Shown one piece after another: positions 62,852 through 64,000 of a stretch of 64,000 nucleotides of DNA. Source of the DNA: Flavipsychrobacter sp. Its GTDB lineage: Bacteria > Bacteroidota > Bacteroidia > Chitinophagales > Chitinophagaceae. A program made the position numbers and the translations under genes. Location: NCBI GenBank assembly GCA_021155965.1, contig JAJNBJ010000015.1, positions 50,830-114,829 on the forward strand. The letters are read 5' to 3'. The notes below the pieces were generated by a model. It worked only from the letters and a program-made list of their open reading frames with translations, was not told the origin of the DNA and ran no database searches. Numbering within the stretch: the first letter of the stretch is position 1; each line of letters opens with the position of its first letter.

Positions 62852-62968
62852 ATGGGAAGAGGCGATAAACGCACAAAACGCGGAAAAATTACATCAGGGA
62901 GCTTTGGGAAATCACGTCCCGCACGTGCAACCAAAAAAGCTGCTGCAAAAACCGAAAAGAAAGCCTAA
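62852..62968 (+). CDS. 30S ribosomal protein bTHX
   Basis: 38 residues: MGRGDKRTKRGKITSGSFGK then SRPARATKKAAAKTEKKA. The MG[RK]GD-R-RGKI-x-G-x-[FY]GK core is diagnostic for ribosomal protein Thx (bTHX), a tiny basic peptide inserted in the 30S head. A -7-like TATATTTG (62824-62831) lies 21 bp before the ATG, and a terminator follows. Confidence 0.9.
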   Translation: MGRGDKRTKRGKITSGSFGKSRPARATKKAAAKTEKKA

Positions 62969-62989
62969 GAAATTGGCTGATGAAATAAA

Positions 62990-63018
62990 GGCCGTCCTTT
63001 TGCAGGGCGGTCTTTTTT
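62990..63018 (+). terminator. Terminator after bTHX
   Basis: GGCCGTCC-TTTTGCA-GGGCGGTC stem (two wobbles) followed by six T. Confidence 0.85.
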
Positions 63019-63036
63019 CTTTTATTATTCCCCTAA

Positions 63037-63206
63037 AACCACCGCCTGTGGCGGTGGTTATGTGTGAAGGCTTCGCCAGTACATATTCGATAGCTAAATG
63101 GATGCTTGTGTTAACATTTACTTTCGAATACGTCACACTACTAAACGCTTAATTGCTATGAATACCGCCTTTGGCGGTCTGCCAAAGCCACCGGCTCAGC
63201 CGGTGG
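63037..63206. repeat. Cluster of three GC-rich perfect hairpins
   Basis: AACCACCGCC-TGT-GGCGGTGGTT at 63037-63059, ACCGCC-TTT-GGCGGT at 63164-63178 and CCACCGGC-TCA-GCCGGTGG at 63188-63206. The gap 63019-63292 has no gene I can support. They resemble short palindromic intergenic repeats. Confidence 0.7.
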
Positions 63207-63292
63207 ATATTTACTTGTAGTTCCGGATGCCCTGCGGAACACCCGGAACGTAGGATGAGTGACGATGCTATTCGGGTCAACCCTTTTCAGAA

Positions 63293-63913
63293 TCAATGCA
63301 CGCCAAATGAAACGCCGATAGCCAGGATTGGGCCGCCGGGTGCCGTTGAGCCACGGCTGCGTATGGAATTATCGCTCATGCGAGGGCCTGAGATCTGTGT
63401 TATTTTATCGCCGCCACTCAAGGGCACCGACCATCCAAACTGCGCATAGAGCCTGTTGTATTGCTTGCCAAGCGTCCAATATTTATAAGCGGCAAACAGG
63501 ACATTGGTACGGGGGTTTTGCCGGTATATAGACTCAGTAGTGTTTCCGTATATGGATGTCTCGAGATGCCGCATGCGATGTTCACCTTTGGCATACGTGA
63601 ACCCTGCGCCAAAAGCAAAACCACGCTGTGCAGCTTTCAGGTAGTATTTGGCGCCGGCATATACTTTATAGTGCCACGTGCCAAAGCCCGGCCCTGCATC
63701 TATGGTGACCCGCTCGTTCACAGGAAGCTCAAAATTAAAGCCAACCATACCGGTATTGTTGTTAATGCCGGTACTTGTAGTGATATAGATAGCGGGACCG
63801 CGGTCTAACCTTACACGGTCTTTTTTCTTTGCTTTACTTTCAGGCGGAATGTTGTTGTCCTGGGCTGAGGCATTGAAAGCAATCATTCCGATCAATATAA
63901 TTAACCCAAGTTG
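63293..63913 (-). pseudogene. Outer membrane barrel gene with its 5' end displaced
   Basis: About 200 residues of a barrel-like protein: VRLDRGPAIYITTSTGINNN, RVTIDAGPGFGTWHYKVYAG, FAFGAGFTYAKGEHRM, ILAIGVSFGVH, the C-terminal strand pattern expected. The signal peptide LGLIILIGMIAFNASAQ is intact but lacks its Met and basic residues: the frame opens just after a TAG at 63914-63916 and the only starts are a TTG at 63895 or an ATG at 63886 inside the hydrophobic core. The sequence beyond 63913 looks unrelated, so an insertion has probably cut off the start. Confidence 0.5.
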
Positions 63914-64000
63914 CTATGTAGTAGAATAAAAAAGAGCATTGATATATGAGTAATTTTGAGTTACCACACTTAAAACACCCATTACAATGCTCAATGAGGA
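63914..64000. mobile_element. Possible end of an insertion sequence
   Basis: AT-rich sequence joined to the truncated signal peptide, with GAGCATTG (63934-63941) and CAATGCTC (63985-63992) as an inverted repeat and a plus-strand ATG at 63987 (reading MLNE...) that runs off the window. No terminal inverted repeat or transposase can be confirmed. Confidence 0.3.

Overview
The window looks like a chromosomal segment of a Bacteroidota bacterium, most probably close to the Chitinophagaceae/Sphingobacteriales. The evidence is a gldK-L-M-N type IX secretion/gliding operon, T9SS-type C-terminal sorting domains, a TonB-dependent receptor with an N-terminal carboxypeptidase-like domain, an HU-CCDC81/SPOR protein, a short ribosomal protein bTHX gene, and several promoters matching the Bacteroidota consensus TTTG-N19-TAnnTTTG. 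No rRNA, tRNA or CRISPR array was seen.

Layout. 0-11 kb: mostly small secreted or lipid-anchored proteins of unknown function, two methyltransferase/transporter-type housekeeping genes, a beta-carbonic anhydrase, an APC permease, a rhomboid protease coupled to a DUF2167 membrane protein, and a gene broken by one nonsense codon. 11-24 kb: a B12-binding-type radical SAM enzyme, two large cell-surface beta-propeller proteins with sorting domains, a methyltransferase, and a SulP transporter translationally coupled to a second beta-carbonic anhydrase (a likely bicarbonate uptake unit). 24-28 kb: an AT-rich accessory patch with repeats, a TPR-DUF2971 protein and a YoeB-type toxin-antitoxin pair. 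28-37 kb: dnaE, trxA, paralogous lipoproteins, an acyltransferase, a desaturase and secreted proteins. 37-45 kb: an outer membrane barrel gene and gldN-M-L-K read right to left, then pfkA. 45-48 kb: a SurA-like foldase and the NAD(P)HX repair enzyme. 48-52.7 kb: a second accessory patch with a TIR/WD40/Roc/TIR locus split over three reading frames, flanked by repeats. 52.8-62.8 kb: an envelope cluster (TonB receptor, giant TPR protein, barrel protein, HU-SPOR protein), rsgA, DUF4286, a candidate structured RNA, HU and bTHX. The right edge holds a barrel gene whose start appears displaced by foreign sequence.

Most notable: (1) the TIR-WD40-Roc-COR-zinc finger-TIR locus, whose three frames join into one 1155-residue protein if one base is restored at each of two sites, one of them an A8 tract that could be a slippage site; (2) a dispersed palindromic repeat built of 22-bp modules plus a 9-bp cap, present three times with lengths of exactly 53, 31 and 53 bp, once next to a terminase-small-subunit-like HTH gene; (3) a possible pseudoknotted RNA upstream of the HU gene; (4) a 70-bp structured direct repeat bracketing one small secreted-protein gene. 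All functional statements are from reading the sequence and from family knowledge; no database search was run.
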